A DNA stretch of 64,000 nucleotides from an uncultured Pelagibacteraceae bacterium (GCA_902542235.1 CACBTT010000003.1:28796-92795); one strand, 5' to 3'. Shown: positions 25,167 to 35,910, counted from the first letter of the stretch. Numbers and translations: made by a program. Notes: generated from the letters alone by a model not told the origin.

Positions 25167-25979
25167 TTAATTTAAACTTTTTATAAAATTGTCGATTGAT
25201 TGAATTAAATTTTTATTAAATTCCATCATATGGTCGTCGTTTTCATTAAAATAATTTGACTTAACACCATTATATTTATTAAATATTTCTTCGCCCATAT
25301 AAAATGGCACAATATTATCCTTTTTCCCGTGCATCACATGCATGGGAAACTTTATTTTGTTAATTTTTTCAATGGATTTGTATTTATCTTTTAAAATAAT
25401 TTTTGCAGGAAGATATGGGTAATATTTTTGTGCCAAAATCTCCATGGATGTAAATGGGGACTCTAATATTATACCTGCAAATAAATTGTTACTTGCGGTC
25501 TCTATTGCTACAGCAGTGCCAAGAGACTCTCCATAGAGAACAATATCTTTGTCTTCTATATTGTTTTGATTAAGCCATTCCTTGGCTTTAATTGCATCTT
25601 TATAAAGTCCAATTTCTGTTGGTTTGCCTTTGTTTCCACTAAAGCCTCTATATGCAAAAATTAAATAGTTTAAATCTAAATCTGCAAACTCATTTAGTTT
25701 ATAAATTCTATTATCTAATTTTCCAGCATTTCCGTGAAAAAAAAGCAAAGTTTTAGAGTTATTATTTTTTTTGTAATACCATCCAACTAGATCATTATCA
25801 GATTGAATAGTTACTTTTTCGATTTTGTGAGATAGAGGTCCCTCATCTAAATAATTATTTTCTCCAGGATGGTATAATAATTTTCTTTGATAAAAATAAA
25901 CTATTAGAGAAACTCCAAAATAAATAATAAAAATATAAAACAGAATTTTTGAAAATAACATTTTAGGCTTTAATTTCAT
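25167..25979 (-). CDS. Alpha/beta hydrolase (BEM46/ABHD13-like)
   Basis: LLFFHGNAGKLDNRIYKL; YRGFSGNKGKPTEIGLYKDA; LYGESLGTAVAIE nucleophile elbow; HGKKDNIVP. Confidence 0.88.
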   Translation of the reverse strand: MKLKPKMLFSKILFYIFIIYFGVSLIVYFYQRKLLYHPGENNYLDEGPLSHKIEKVTIQSDNDLVGWYYKKNNNSKTLLFFHGNAGKLDNRIYKLNEFADLDLNYLIFAYRGFSGNKGKPTEIGLYKDAIKAKEWLNQNNIEDKDIVLYGESLGTAVAIETASNNLFAGIILESPFTSMEILAQKYYPYLPAKIILKDKYKSIEKINKIKFPMHVMHGKKDNIVPFYMGEEIFNKYNGVKSNYFNENDDHMMEFNKNLIQSIDNFIKSLN

Positions 25980-26865
25980 TTTTACTTTTTCTTCTTACCA
26001 AATAAATACCAAAAAATACGAATATGGTACCTATTAAATGATAATTCTCCAAAATCTCAGAAAAAAATATTATTCCATAAAAAGCTCCATAAATTGTGTA
26101 GAGGTATAATGTGAAACCGGTTGTTGATGGTCCTAAGTATTTAATAGTTAATGTGTATAGTGAGAAAGCGATTATACCTGGAGAAATTGCTGCAAACAAA
26201 ATCCAATAATAAAATTCTTCATTGAATAAAGTTTTTTCAAAATAAATATGCTCTATAAAATAAAAAGGTAAAATAGATAAAAAACCAAAGAAAGATATAA
26301 GTGTTAGTCTTGGAAAAAATTTAAGTTCTGAATTCCATTGAAAAAGCATTACTGTATAAATCGCCCAGCCCAATGCTGCTCCTAACATCCAAAAATCTCC
26401 AGAGGCAAATTTTAATTCAAGAAGTAAATTAATATCCCCCTTTAAAATTACAGCAAACACTCCAACTAGACAAAAAAGTAAGCCAATAAATTGTAAAGTA
26501 TTTATCTTATCTTTAAAAAGAAAATATGAGATTAGAATTATAAATATCGGGGAAGAAGTATAAAGAATTCCCATATTAACAATTGTTGTGGATGAACCAG
26601 CCATATAAGGAAATATTCCACAAACTCCACAACCCATCAATCCTAGAAAAAAACTTCTTTTACTCTCTCTTTTAATAGTCTGAAAATTATCAAATAAATA
26701 CTTATAATTTAGGATGAATAAAATAATGAAAAAAATAAACCATCTCCAAAAAGATAAGGATATGGGAGGAACATCATCAACACCGCCTCTTGCTACAATT
26801 AAATTACTAGCCATAAAAAGTGGCTGAAATAATAATAAAAAATATCCGATAAAATTTTTATTCAT
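25963..26865 (-). CDS. EamA/DMT-family transporter
   Basis: ~10 hydrophobic segments with EamA-type repeat organisation. Confidence 0.85.
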   Translation of the reverse strand: MNKNFIGYFLLLFQPLFMASNLIVARGGVDDVPPISLSFWRWFIFFIILFILNYKYLFDNFQTIKRESKRSFFLGLMGCGVCGIFPYMAGSSTTIVNMGILYTSSPIFIILISYFLFKDKINTLQFIGLLFCLVGVFAVILKGDINLLLELKFASGDFWMLGAALGWAIYTVMLFQWNSELKFFPRLTLISFFGFLSILPFYFIEHIYFEKTLFNEEFYYWILFAAISPGIIAFSLYTLTIKYLGPSTTGFTLYLYTIYGAFYGIIFFSEILENYHLIGTIFVFFGIYLVRRKSKNEIKA

Positions 26866-28066
26866 TTTTATTTAATATTAAAAAAAATAAGTAACTTAAA
26901 ATGCATAAAAATAAAAAAATTGAAAAAGAAATTTGATAGCTCATTGTAATAGTAGCACCTAAATTTCTGGAAAAATCTATTATTAAACCAATTATCCATT
27001 GTACAAAAAAAGTACCAGAAAATAAAAATACATTGAATGAAGTTAAAGATTTTCCTGCTAGTTTAGTAGGAAAATTTAATGCTATTGCTGGTTGGGTTAA
27101 AGAAATTACTATTGATGATAAAATATAAAGAGTGAACATGGTTGCACCAGCTTTGTCACCCAATATGATTATTAAAAATAAAATTATATAACTTATAGGA
27201 AGGGTAAATTTTACAATTTTCATACTGTCAATCCCCTTGGATGATAGTTTTGGCAAAAAATATCCCCATATTAAGAAAGAAAAAAGCATTGTTACATTTA
27301 TCCAAAATAAACCTGTCGCGCTTTGTATTGCATCATAACCTGTTACATTTAGCATCCATGGGCCAGCCCACAATGTTTGTATAGCTTGAACTCCTCCATA
27401 ATTAAAAAAAGCAAGCGGTACTAAGCTTATAAAGAATTTATTTTTCCATATATAAGAAAGATTTTGAAGATTATTTTTTTGATCTTCATCTCTTTTGGTT
27501 TCCCATGAAGGTATTAAAATTGAAATTAATATTATGCTTATTAAAATTAAAGAGGCTATAATTAAAAAAATAGATCGCCAACCAATTATTGGTAATAAAA
27601 TCTGAACTGGTAGAGTTGATGCAACAAATCCAAAATTTGCAACCATCAACATCCATGAATTTGCACGTTGTTGATATTTTTCTTCAAACCATACTCTGTA
27701 ACCAGTTAAAGGACCCATTAAACAAGCAGCAACGCCTACACCAATGAAAATTCGAGAAATTAATAATCCTGCAAAACTTTTAGCAAAAGCGAATGAAATA
27801 GTTCCAATAAGAGCAATGATTAATAAATATCCGATAACTTTTTTTGGGCCGAATCTATCTAATAACATCCCCGTAGGAATTTGCATAAGCGAAAACCCAA
27901 GAAAATATCCTCCAGCTAAAAGCCCAAGATTTGCAGCACTTAAATTGAATTCAGTTGAAAGAGCTGGTGTTAATGTTGCAGTAATTGATCTTAGCAAATT
28001 TGATATAAAAAAGCCAAAGGCAAATACAGAAAAAATTAGAATACTTTTATTTATTTTATTGATCAT
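26858..28066 (-). CDS. Major facilitator superfamily transporter
   Basis: 12-TM pattern; GMLLDRFGPKKVIG and RIFIGVGVAACLMGP motifs. Confidence 0.88.
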   Translation of the reverse strand: MINKINKSILIFSVFAFGFFISNLLRSITATLTPALSTEFNLSAANLGLLAGGYFLGFSLMQIPTGMLLDRFGPKKVIGYLLIIALIGTISFAFAKSFAGLLISRIFIGVGVAACLMGPLTGYRVWFEEKYQQRANSWMLMVANFGFVASTLPVQILLPIIGWRSIFLIIASLILISIILISILIPSWETKRDEDQKNNLQNLSYIWKNKFFISLVPLAFFNYGGVQAIQTLWAGPWMLNVTGYDAIQSATGLFWINVTMLFSFLIWGYFLPKLSSKGIDSMKIVKFTLPISYIILFLIIILGDKAGATMFTLYILSSIVISLTQPAIALNFPTKLAGKSLTSFNVFLFSGTFFVQWIIGLIIDFSRNLGATITMSYQISFSIFLFLCILSYLFFLILNKNE

Positions 28067-28096
28067 TTATATTTTTTATGAAATTACAGTTCTATT

Positions 28097-29680
28097 ATGA
28101 ATAATCATTCAACAAAAGATAAAGATGCCATTTCTTCAAATGGTATGGCCGCAACATCACATCCAATAGCTACAGAAGAAGCTCTGAGAATATTACAAAA
28201 AGGTGGAAACGCTGTGGATGCAGCAATAGCAGCCTCTGTTGTTCTGTCTGTTGCAGAGCCTAATTCTACAAGTATAGGCGGTGATTGTTTTGCTATAATA
28301 AAAATGAATGGCAAAGACCCTGTTTCATATAATGGATCAGGTATTGCTCCAGCAAAAGCAAATTTTGATTATTTCAAGGAAAAGAATATAGATAAAATTG
28401 GTTTAACAAGTCCTCACTCAGTAACTATTCCTGGTGCATTAGATGCTTGGAATTCAATTCATAATGATTTTGGAAAACTCGATTTTGAGGAGTTGTTTCA
28501 CAAAGGCATAGATATTGCAAAGAATGGTTTTAAAGTGACTAAAGTTGTTGCTAACGCCTGGAGCAACGTATTTAATAAATTAAACGATAACCCATATTCT
28601 AGAAAACATTTGCTAAATAATGGTAAAAGTTATCAATTTAATGAGGTAAATAAAAATCCTGCACTTGGAGAGACTCTCGAAAAAATTTCAAAAAATGGAG
28701 TTAAAGAATTTTATGAAGGTTCAATTGCTGAAGATTTAGTTAAAACTTTAAAAGAGTTTGGGGGCTTACATACAGTTGAAGATTTCCATAAACAAAAAAC
28801 TATTAAATCAGACACTTTATCAGATAGATATAGAGATATTATCATTCATCAATGTCCTCCGAGTGGACCTGGAATTACAGTTTTAGTAATGATGAAATTA
28901 TTAGAAAAGTTAGGTATTGAAAAATATGATGTCAATTCATTTGAAAGGTTCCATCTTGAAGCAGAAGCTACAAAGCAGGCTTATAAACTTAAAGAAGAAA
29001 ATATTGGTGATCCAGAATTTGTAGATTTAGATTTAAAAAAAATATTAAGTGAACAAAACATAGATAATATCTCAAAAAATATAACTATTAATGGCTGTGC
29101 AGATGTAGGAGATCTAAATATTCCAAACCATCCTGAAACAGTTTATTTAAGCATAGTAGACAGAGATTTAAATGTAGTTTCAATTATAAATTCTGTTTGC
29201 TATGCTTTTGGATCTGGAATAACAGGTAATAAATCTGGAGTGGTTCTTCACAATAGAGGAACTAATTTTAGAGTTGAAGAAGGTCATCCTAATTGTATTC
29301 AAGGATTAAAAAGACCACTACATACCATAATTCCTGGAATAGTTATGAACAACAAAGGAGAATGTGAATTATCTTATGGAGTAATGGGAGGACAATATCA
29401 ACCTGTGGGACAAGTTCATGTTTTAAATAGTATTATTGATTATAACTTAACCCCTCAACAAGCCATTTCATTTCCTAGAGCTTTCCATTTCAATAACATT
29501 TATAAATTAGAGAAAAGTATTGATGAAAAAATTTTTAATAATTTAAAAGAAGTCGGTCATAATGTTGAGTATATAGATGGTACTCATGGAGGTGGACAAG
29601 CAATTCAAATAGATAGAGAAAAAGGAAATTTAGTTGGCGGTTCAGATCCAAGAAAAGATGGATACGCAAAAGGTTATTAA
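28097..29680 (+). CDS. Gamma-glutamyltransferase-family Ntn hydrolase (no obvious signal peptide)
   Basis: ILQKGGNAVDAAIAASVVLSVAEP; GGDCFAIIKMNGK; PETVYLSIVDRDLNVVSIINS (candidate nucleophile Thr). Confidence 0.88.
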   Translation: MNNHSTKDKDAISSNGMAATSHPIATEEALRILQKGGNAVDAAIAASVVLSVAEPNSTSIGGDCFAIIKMNGKDPVSYNGSGIAPAKANFDYFKEKNIDKIGLTSPHSVTIPGALDAWNSIHNDFGKLDFEELFHKGIDIAKNGFKVTKVVANAWSNVFNKLNDNPYSRKHLLNNGKSYQFNEVNKNPALGETLEKISKNGVKEFYEGSIAEDLVKTLKEFGGLHTVEDFHKQKTIKSDTLSDRYRDIIIHQCPPSGPGITVLVMMKLLEKLGIEKYDVNSFERFHLEAEATKQAYKLKEENIGDPEFVDLDLKKILSEQNIDNISKNITINGCADVGDLNIPNHPETVYLSIVDRDLNVVSIINSVCYAFGSGITGNKSGVVLHNRGTNFRVEEGHPNCIQGLKRPLHTIIPGIVMNNKGECELSYGVMGGQYQPVGQVHVLNSIIDYNLTPQQAISFPRAFHFNNIYKLEKSIDEKIFNNLKEVGHNVEYIDGTHGGGQAIQIDREKGNLVGGSDPRKDGYAKGY

Positions 29681-29685
29681 TTTAA

Positions 29686-31194
29686 ATGAACTCTAGAATT
29701 GTTAGGAATATTATAGAATCACAAAATGATAATCGAATTGCAATAACATCTGAAAGTAGTTCTCCACTAAAATTTGTTGATTTAAAATCATTAATAGAAA
29801 GAATTTCAAAACAATTATCAGGTAATGGTATTAATAATAAAGATCGTGCAGCAATAGTTTTGCCAAACGGTCCTTACATGGCAACTAGTTTTCTGGCGAT
29901 TTCAAGCTACATGTCTGCTGCACCTTTAAACCCTAACTATAAATCTGAAGAATTCGAATTTTACCTAGAGGATTTAAAACCAAAGATAGTGGTTGTAGAG
30001 AAAAATTCTAAAAATCCAGTAGTAGAAGTCGCAAATAAATTAAAAATTCCTGTTTGCGAAATAAAATCAGACGGAAATACTTTAAGCGGAGATTTTAATC
30101 TTTTTGAAAAAAGCAGTGATTATGTTTTGCCAGGCGAAGATCATGAAGCTCTTGTGCTTCATACTTCGGGCACTACATCAAGACCTAAGATTGTTCCATT
30201 AACAAATAAAAATATTTTTTCTTCGGCAGATAATATCTCCAAAAGTCTTAATTTAACTGATAAAGATCATTGTCTAAATATTATGCCATTATTTCATATA
30301 CATGGCTTAATTGCAGTTCTTGCGGCCTCTATGAAGGTAGGGGCATCTGTTTGTGCAAGTAGTGGATTTAATGCATTAAAATTTTTAGATAATGCAAAAA
30401 GAGAAAAAATAACTTGGTATTCTGGAGTACCAACAATGCATCAAGCAATATTAATGAGAGCAGATAAAAATCTAGAAACTGCTAAACAATTAAATCTTAG
30501 ATTTTTAAGATCATCATCGGCATCTCTGCCTCCAGCTGTATTTGAAAAACTAAATGAGGTATTTAATTGTCCAGTAATAGAAGCATATGGGATGACCGAA
30601 GCTACTCATCAAATGACCTCAAATCCATTACCACCTAAGTCCCAAAAACCTGGATTTGTAGGAATTCCTGCTGGGCCAGAAGTTTGTATTATGGATAATA
30701 ATAACAAGATTTTGAATCAAGGAGAAGAGGGAGAAGTTTGTATTAAAGGTGAAAATGTTACATCTGGATATGAAAATAATCCAGATGCAAATAAAAATAG
30801 CTTTTCAGATGGTTGGTTTAGAACAGGAGATCAAGGATATTTTGATAAAGATGGTTATCTAAAAATCTCCGGAAGATTAAAGGAAATAATTAATAAAGGT
30901 GGCGAAAAGATTTCGCCTTTAGAAGTCGATAACATTCTTATGGATCATCCAAATATTGAGCAAGCTGTTTGCTTTGGATATGAAGATAAAATGCTTGGAG
31001 AAGATATAGCCACCGCAATAATTATAAAAGAAGGCATGCAGTGTACTGAAGATGATATAAAAATTTATGCGAATGAAAAACTTGCGAAATTTAAAATTCC
31101 AAAGAAAATATTTTTTGTAAATGAAATTCCTAAAGGTGCAACAGGTAAACTACAAAGAAATACTTTAGCTAAAAAGTTTGGATTAGCGAACTGA
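29686..31194 (+). CDS. AMP-forming acyl-CoA ligase, oxalate-CoA ligase/AAE3-like
   Basis: LVLHTSGTTSRPKIVPLTNKNIF; NIMPLFHIHGLIAVL; YGMTEATHQM; GRLKEIINKGGEKISP. Confidence 0.82.
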   Translation: MNSRIVRNIIESQNDNRIAITSESSSPLKFVDLKSLIERISKQLSGNGINNKDRAAIVLPNGPYMATSFLAISSYMSAAPLNPNYKSEEFEFYLEDLKPKIVVVEKNSKNPVVEVANKLKIPVCEIKSDGNTLSGDFNLFEKSSDYVLPGEDHEALVLHTSGTTSRPKIVPLTNKNIFSSADNISKSLNLTDKDHCLNIMPLFHIHGLIAVLAASMKVGASVCASSGFNALKFLDNAKREKITWYSGVPTMHQAILMRADKNLETAKQLNLRFLRSSSASLPPAVFEKLNEVFNCPVIEAYGMTEATHQMTSNPLPPKSQKPGFVGIPAGPEVCIMDNNNKILNQGEEGEVCIKGENVTSGYENNPDANKNSFSDGWFRTGDQGYFDKDGYLKISGRLKEIINKGGEKISPLEVDNILMDHPNIEQAVCFGYEDKMLGEDIATAIIIKEGMQCTEDDIKIYANEKLAKFKIPKKIFFVNEIPKGATGKLQRNTLAKKFGLAN

Positions 31195-32213
31195 TGACTA
31201 AAATTTGTATATTTGGAGCAGGGTCTATTGGTGGATTTATTGCTACAAGTCTAAAAAAAACAAACGCTCAAGTCTCTTTAATTGCTAGAGGAGAACATAA
31301 AAAAGCAATAGAGCAAAATGGATTAACTTTTATAAGAGATGATAATAAAATTAATTTTAAATTTGATGTAACAGACAATCCTAAAGATTTGGATGAACAA
31401 GATTTCATAATTATTTCCGTAAAAGCTAATGCTATTAGTAAAATTTCAGAAAGTTTAAAACCAATTATGGGTAAAAAAACTTCAATTATATGCGCCATTA
31501 ATGGATTACCTTGGTGGTACTTTTATAAAGCTAATTCGGGTACCAAATTAGACAATCAAATAGTTGAAAGCGTGGACCCAGGTGGAAACATATGGCAAAC
31601 TCTTGGACCTGAAAGAGCAATTGGTTGTGTAGTTTATCCAGCTTGTCAGATATTAGAGCCAGGTGTTATTAAACATAATGGTAATGGTGAACGATTTTCT
31701 TTAGGTGAACCAGATGGAACTAGATCAGAAAGACTAAAAATGATTTCAAGTTTATTCATAGAAGGGGGTTTAAAAGCTCCTCAAAAGAAAAATTTAAGAG
31801 ACGAAATTTGGGTGAAACTGTGGGGAAACTGTTCATTCAACACAGTAAGTGCTCTAACAAATAAAACTATGGATGAAATGGGTAATGATCCAGAGACTTA
31901 CAATTTAATAAAAGTTTTAATGCAGGAGTGCCAACAAGTTGGGGAAAAAATCGGGGTTAAATTCAATATATCAATTGAGGATCGAATTAAAAGTGGAGTC
32001 TCAATTATAGGCCATAAACCTTCGACCGCTCAAGATTTAAATGCTGGTAAACCATTAGAAATAGATCCAATAATTGGTTCAATTATAGAAATTGCAAATA
32101 AACTTGATTTAAATGTTCCAAAATTAAAAGAGATTAATGAAAAGTTAAAGTCCAAGGCGGAAGACTTGGGTCTTTATACAAGATCAGAATTAATTGATAA
32201 ATTAACAGTTTAG
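31194..32213 (+). CDS. Ketopantoate reductase-family (ApbA/PanE) protein
   Basis: ICIFGAGSIGGFIATSLKK; AINGLPWWYFYK; KLWGNCSFNTVSALTN. Confidence 0.85.
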   Translation: MTKICIFGAGSIGGFIATSLKKTNAQVSLIARGEHKKAIEQNGLTFIRDDNKINFKFDVTDNPKDLDEQDFIIISVKANAISKISESLKPIMGKKTSIICAINGLPWWYFYKANSGTKLDNQIVESVDPGGNIWQTLGPERAIGCVVYPACQILEPGVIKHNGNGERFSLGEPDGTRSERLKMISSLFIEGGLKAPQKKNLRDEIWVKLWGNCSFNTVSALTNKTMDEMGNDPETYNLIKVLMQECQQVGEKIGVKFNISIEDRIKSGVSIIGHKPSTAQDLNAGKPLEIDPIIGSIIEIANKLDLNVPKLKEINEKLKSKAEDLGLYTRSELIDKLTV

Positions 32214-34873
32214 AAATTTAGTGAAATATCTCTATGTATTGAATTACATTTAGATACATAGATAGCTTGCTCTTTGGTTAGTTTAGACTGCAATCTTAGT
32301 CCAATTGTTTCTTTGATTGCATTATTATATTCCTCAAGTTTTGGCATTAAGTTTTCTTTAGCATTTGCCCTCCAACTAACTTCTTTATTGAATAACTCAA
32401 CAACCTCTTTTGATTTTGTTCTAATCGCCATTGGATCAAGTTCATCTGAGTCAACCATTGATAATAAATCATCTACACTATTTAAAAATTCATCCATTCC
32501 AGAGATCTCGCTTAATTTATCGAACAGTCCATCCATAATTGTAATTGATCTTTCATATACTTTTGTATTACTTTCCATAGCTATAAAATAATCTAACTGT
32601 TTAATATCTTTTGATACTTCCTCAAGTTTTACTCCATCATTTATGAACATTGCAAACTGATCAAGTAGATCGTAGGCTTCATCTACATTCTTTCTATATC
32701 TTTTTGTTGTTGTATTTTTTGCTTTATTTATTTTGTCAAATTCTGAATTCTTAGCTTGCCAAGTTTCTGGAATTGTATTTTGAATTTCTTCAATTTCGAG
32801 TTTTACATCTTCAATTCTTAATTCTATTTTATTTTTCTCATCTAATTCATCATCATCTAAATTTCTAATCTCTGCTTTGTATTTTTCGATTTTTTTATTC
32901 AATTTAAGTATTTTCTTTTGCTTTTTTCTAACAGTAAAATGTAGGTCTCTGTAATCAATAGTGTAATCGTTATATTCTACCTCAACTTTTTTTAATTTAT
33001 CAACAAGAGCAAACGTTCCTAATGCACTATCAAAGTGATCCTCTAAAATTTCCATTTTATCATCTGGGAGATTAGTTGGTACCTCTGATTGGAATTTTAA
33101 GATTGCATTTTTAATCGTTTCACCGTTGGTATCAAATCTTGCAAATTTGTACTCTTGCAAACAATACTGTAATTTAGGATTCATTGGTGGGGGAGCAACA
33201 TTCGAAGTTAAATAAACTCTGTTCGGCAGATAATTTACTAGGCTAGGGTATGCACCAACTATACCTAGACCTATAAGTTGTAAAATTATAAAAGGCACAA
33301 CTCCCTTCCAAATATCTAGTGTTTTAACAATTTTTGGAGCAACTCCTTTTAAATAAAAGAGCGCAAATCCAAATGGTGGAGTTAAGAAGGAAGTTTGTAA
33401 GTTAACACCAATCATAACTCCTAGCCAAACAGCTGTAACGTTAGCTCCTGTTTCCGCCAATAATATTGGTGCAATAATTGGAACGACAACAACTGCAATT
33501 TCTATAAAGTCCAGGAAAAATCCTAGCAAGAAAATTACAATCATAACAACAACAAATTGTGTCCAAAAACCTCCTGGTAAATCCTGTAAAAAGTCTCTTA
33601 CTAATTCTTCTCCACCAAAAGCTCTAAATCCTGAAGTAAGCATCGCTGCACCTAAGAGAATAATAAATACCATTGAAGTAGTTACACAAGTTTCTGTTAC
33701 TACTTCTTTTAAAACATTTTCTGTTTTAAAAGTTCTCCAAAAACTCCAACCTATTCCGATAATAAAAATGACTACAAAGAAAGCAGTAATATAAATTGCG
33801 CCTAAATCTCTTTCCTCCAGATTTTTTACATTTAACTCATAATTTGAAGCAAAGAATGTAATTGGGATTAGAGATCCAATAATTAAAATTAAAGGATAAA
33901 ATGCACTTTTCTTTCCTTCATATAATCTATAACCAGCCATCAAAGTAGCACCAATTGCTCCTATTGAGCCTGCTTGGTTTACAGTGGCAATGCCCATTAA
34001 AATCGAACCTAAAACTGCAAAAATTAATGCAAGAGGTGGTATGATAATTACAACTACTCTTAACCAAAATTTTAAATCAAAATTTCCTTTAAATGGAACT
34101 GGTGGTGCAACACCTCTCTTTATTCTAGCAAAAATAAATACATAGATCATATAAAGAGCAACTAAGACTAAGCCCGGCAAAAGCGCTCCCAAGAACATAT
34201 CACCTGCACTAGATGAACCTACTCTGAATTCTCCAGGCATGTTGAATTCACCAGTTAAGGCTTTATAATCTTTTTGTCTTAAATTGTTTGCAACATCTGA
34301 TGCACTTGCCAACTGGTCAGCAATAATAATTAAAACAATTGATGGAGGAATAATTTGACCTAATGTTCCTGACGAACAAACTATTCCACTTGCAAGTTGC
34401 CTATCATACTTGTTATTCAACATTGTTGGTAATGAGATTAATCCCATTGCAATTACAGTTGCTCCAACGATACCTGTGGTTGCTGCTAGTAGTGCTCCTA
34501 CAAATATAACGGAAATTCCTAGACCGCCAGGAATTGGTCCAAATAACTGGCCCATTGTTATCAATAAGTCTTCGGCAATTTTTGATTTTTGAAGCATAAT
34601 TCCCATGAAAATGAATAAAGGAATTGCAATCAAGGTATCTGTTTCTACATCCCAGTAATTACTCCGAAAATTTGTAATACCTGCAACTAGCCATTCAATG
34701 GGTCCATCTACAGCAAAGAAAGCACTAGAGTCTCCCTCGAATATGTAGCCAAAAAATGCTGCTAAACCAATTGCAATTATAGCTGAGCCAGGTAGTGCAA
34801 AGGCAACCGGGTAACCCGATGCAAGAGCAACGATCATTATTGCAACTAGAATGGCTAAAAAGAATGTTTCCAT
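32210..34873 (-). CDS. TRAP transporter large permease (DctM-like) with long C-terminal soluble coiled-coil extension
   Basis: FIFMGIMLQKSKIAEDLL, GALLAATTGIVGATVIAMGLISLPTML, SGTLGQIIPPSIVLIIIAD, LGFFLDFIEIAVVVVPI; the last ~330 aa are hydrophilic and E/K-rich. Confidence 0.93.
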   Translation of the reverse strand: METFFLAILVAIMIVALASGYPVAFALPGSAIIAIGLAAFFGYIFEGDSSAFFAVDGPIEWLVAGITNFRSNYWDVETDTLIAIPLFIFMGIMLQKSKIAEDLLITMGQLFGPIPGGLGISVIFVGALLAATTGIVGATVIAMGLISLPTMLNNKYDRQLASGIVCSSGTLGQIIPPSIVLIIIADQLASASDVANNLRQKDYKALTGEFNMPGEFRVGSSSAGDMFLGALLPGLVLVALYMIYVFIFARIKRGVAPPVPFKGNFDLKFWLRVVVIIIPPLALIFAVLGSILMGIATVNQAGSIGAIGATLMAGYRLYEGKKSAFYPLILIIGSLIPITFFASNYELNVKNLEERDLGAIYITAFFVVIFIIGIGWSFWRTFKTENVLKEVVTETCVTTSMVFIILLGAAMLTSGFRAFGGEELVRDFLQDLPGGFWTQFVVVMIVIFLLGFFLDFIEIAVVVVPIIAPILLAETGANVTAVWLGVMIGVNLQTSFLTPPFGFALFYLKGVAPKIVKTLDIWKGVVPFIILQLIGLGIVGAYPSLVNYLPNRVYLTSNVAPPPMNPKLQYCLQEYKFARFDTNGETIKNAILKFQSEVPTNLPDDKMEILEDHFDSALGTFALVDKLKKVEVEYNDYTIDYRDLHFTVRKKQKKILKLNKKIEKYKAEIRNLDDDELDEKNKIELRIEDVKLEIEEIQNTIPETWQAKNSEFDKINKAKNTTTKRYRKNVDEAYDLLDQFAMFINDGVKLEEVSKDIKQLDYFIAMESNTKVYERSITIMDGLFDKLSEISGMDEFLNSVDDLLSMVDSDELDPMAIRTKSKEVVELFNKEVSWRANAKENLMPKLEEYNNAIKETIGLRLQSKLTKEQAIYVSKCNSIHRDISLNF

Positions 34874-34876
34874 AAT

Positions 34877-35866
34877 TTAATTTTTGACACCTTTTAAAAT
34901 TTTGTGGCTGCTTTCCATAAAATAGCTTGTGAATTGAATTAACATAGTGACAGCAAAAACAGCTAGGTATACAGCCATCAAATATAAAAGATAAAGTCCA
35001 TTAGACCCTTGTTGAGTAACTTCAAAAGCTACAACCGGACCATTTATTATACTCGCTTTTCCATTTAAACCTAAAAATATTACAATCAACATAAGAGGCA
35101 CTCCTAAAGCTGCTGATCCAAGTAAATTTGTCCATGCTTTCTTTTTCTCACTAAAAGAAGAATATAATACATCAACTCTTACATGGCCTTCATGAATTAA
35201 TGCATATGCACTTGCAAACAAATAAAGTGCTGCATACCAAAATCTAACTAAATCCCCTTGGAATGCTTGTTCATATGAAAATATAAATCTTGATAGAACA
35301 ATCACAAATTCACTTGCTACAACTAATACTGCTAGCCATATAAAGCCAACTGATTTTGTAAAATATCCAATTACAAAAGAAATTAATATTATTGGAAAGT
35401 GAATATAAGTAATTCTTACAGGTGCCTTGACCATCAATGCTTTTACTTCGGGACTGAAGATTGCTTCCCATAATCTTTCAACAACCATAAATGAAATAAC
35501 AAAATCAGCTACACCAACTAAAAATACTGCCCAAAATGATGATCTAATAATATATGCTGAAAATCTTGATAAAATTTTAGAATCTTGTTCTAAAGTTTGG
35601 CTATATGTTTTAAAAACATAAAAAACGACTGCAGCAATACAAATCAAATATAATCCAATTTGCATATAACCGTAATTTAAATCAGATCCCTGAAGAGCTT
35701 TTTTCTTAAATCCAAATATCTCATGATGTGAAAAAATCTTTTTTATGCCTGGCCAATCATTCCAAACTGTTAAAACATTATTAATAAGAAATGCTAAAGT
35801 AAAAGCTAAAACGGAATAACTGATAATTCTGAGATATAGAGAAAGATTTGAATTTTTTGACACCAT
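34877..35866 (-). CDS. TRAP transporter small permease (DctQ-like)
   Basis: HEGHVRVDVLYSSFSEKKKAWTNLLGS is DctQ-typical; overlapping operon position. Confidence 0.9.
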   Translation of the reverse strand: MVSKNSNLSLYLRIISYSVLAFTLAFLINNVLTVWNDWPGIKKIFSHHEIFGFKKKALQGSDLNYGYMQIGLYLICIAAVVFYVFKTYSQTLEQDSKILSRFSAYIIRSSFWAVFLVGVADFVISFMVVERLWEAIFSPEVKALMVKAPVRITYIHFPIILISFVIGYFTKSVGFIWLAVLVVASEFVIVLSRFIFSYEQAFQGDLVRFWYAALYLFASAYALIHEGHVRVDVLYSSFSEKKKAWTNLLGSAALGVPLMLIVIFLGLNGKASIINGPVVAFEVTQQGSNGLYLLYLMAVYLAVFAVTMLIQFTSYFMESSHKILKGVKN

Positions 35867-35910
35867 AGTATTTTAAAATAACTAAGTAATAATCGATTTT
35901 ATTTAAAAAA

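Noticed and set aside
28097-29680. Loss of the catalytic Thr in the GGT-like protein
   Set aside because: Aligning PETVYLSIVD with the classical TTHYSVVD motif keeps a Thr at the nucleophile position, so activity is plausible.
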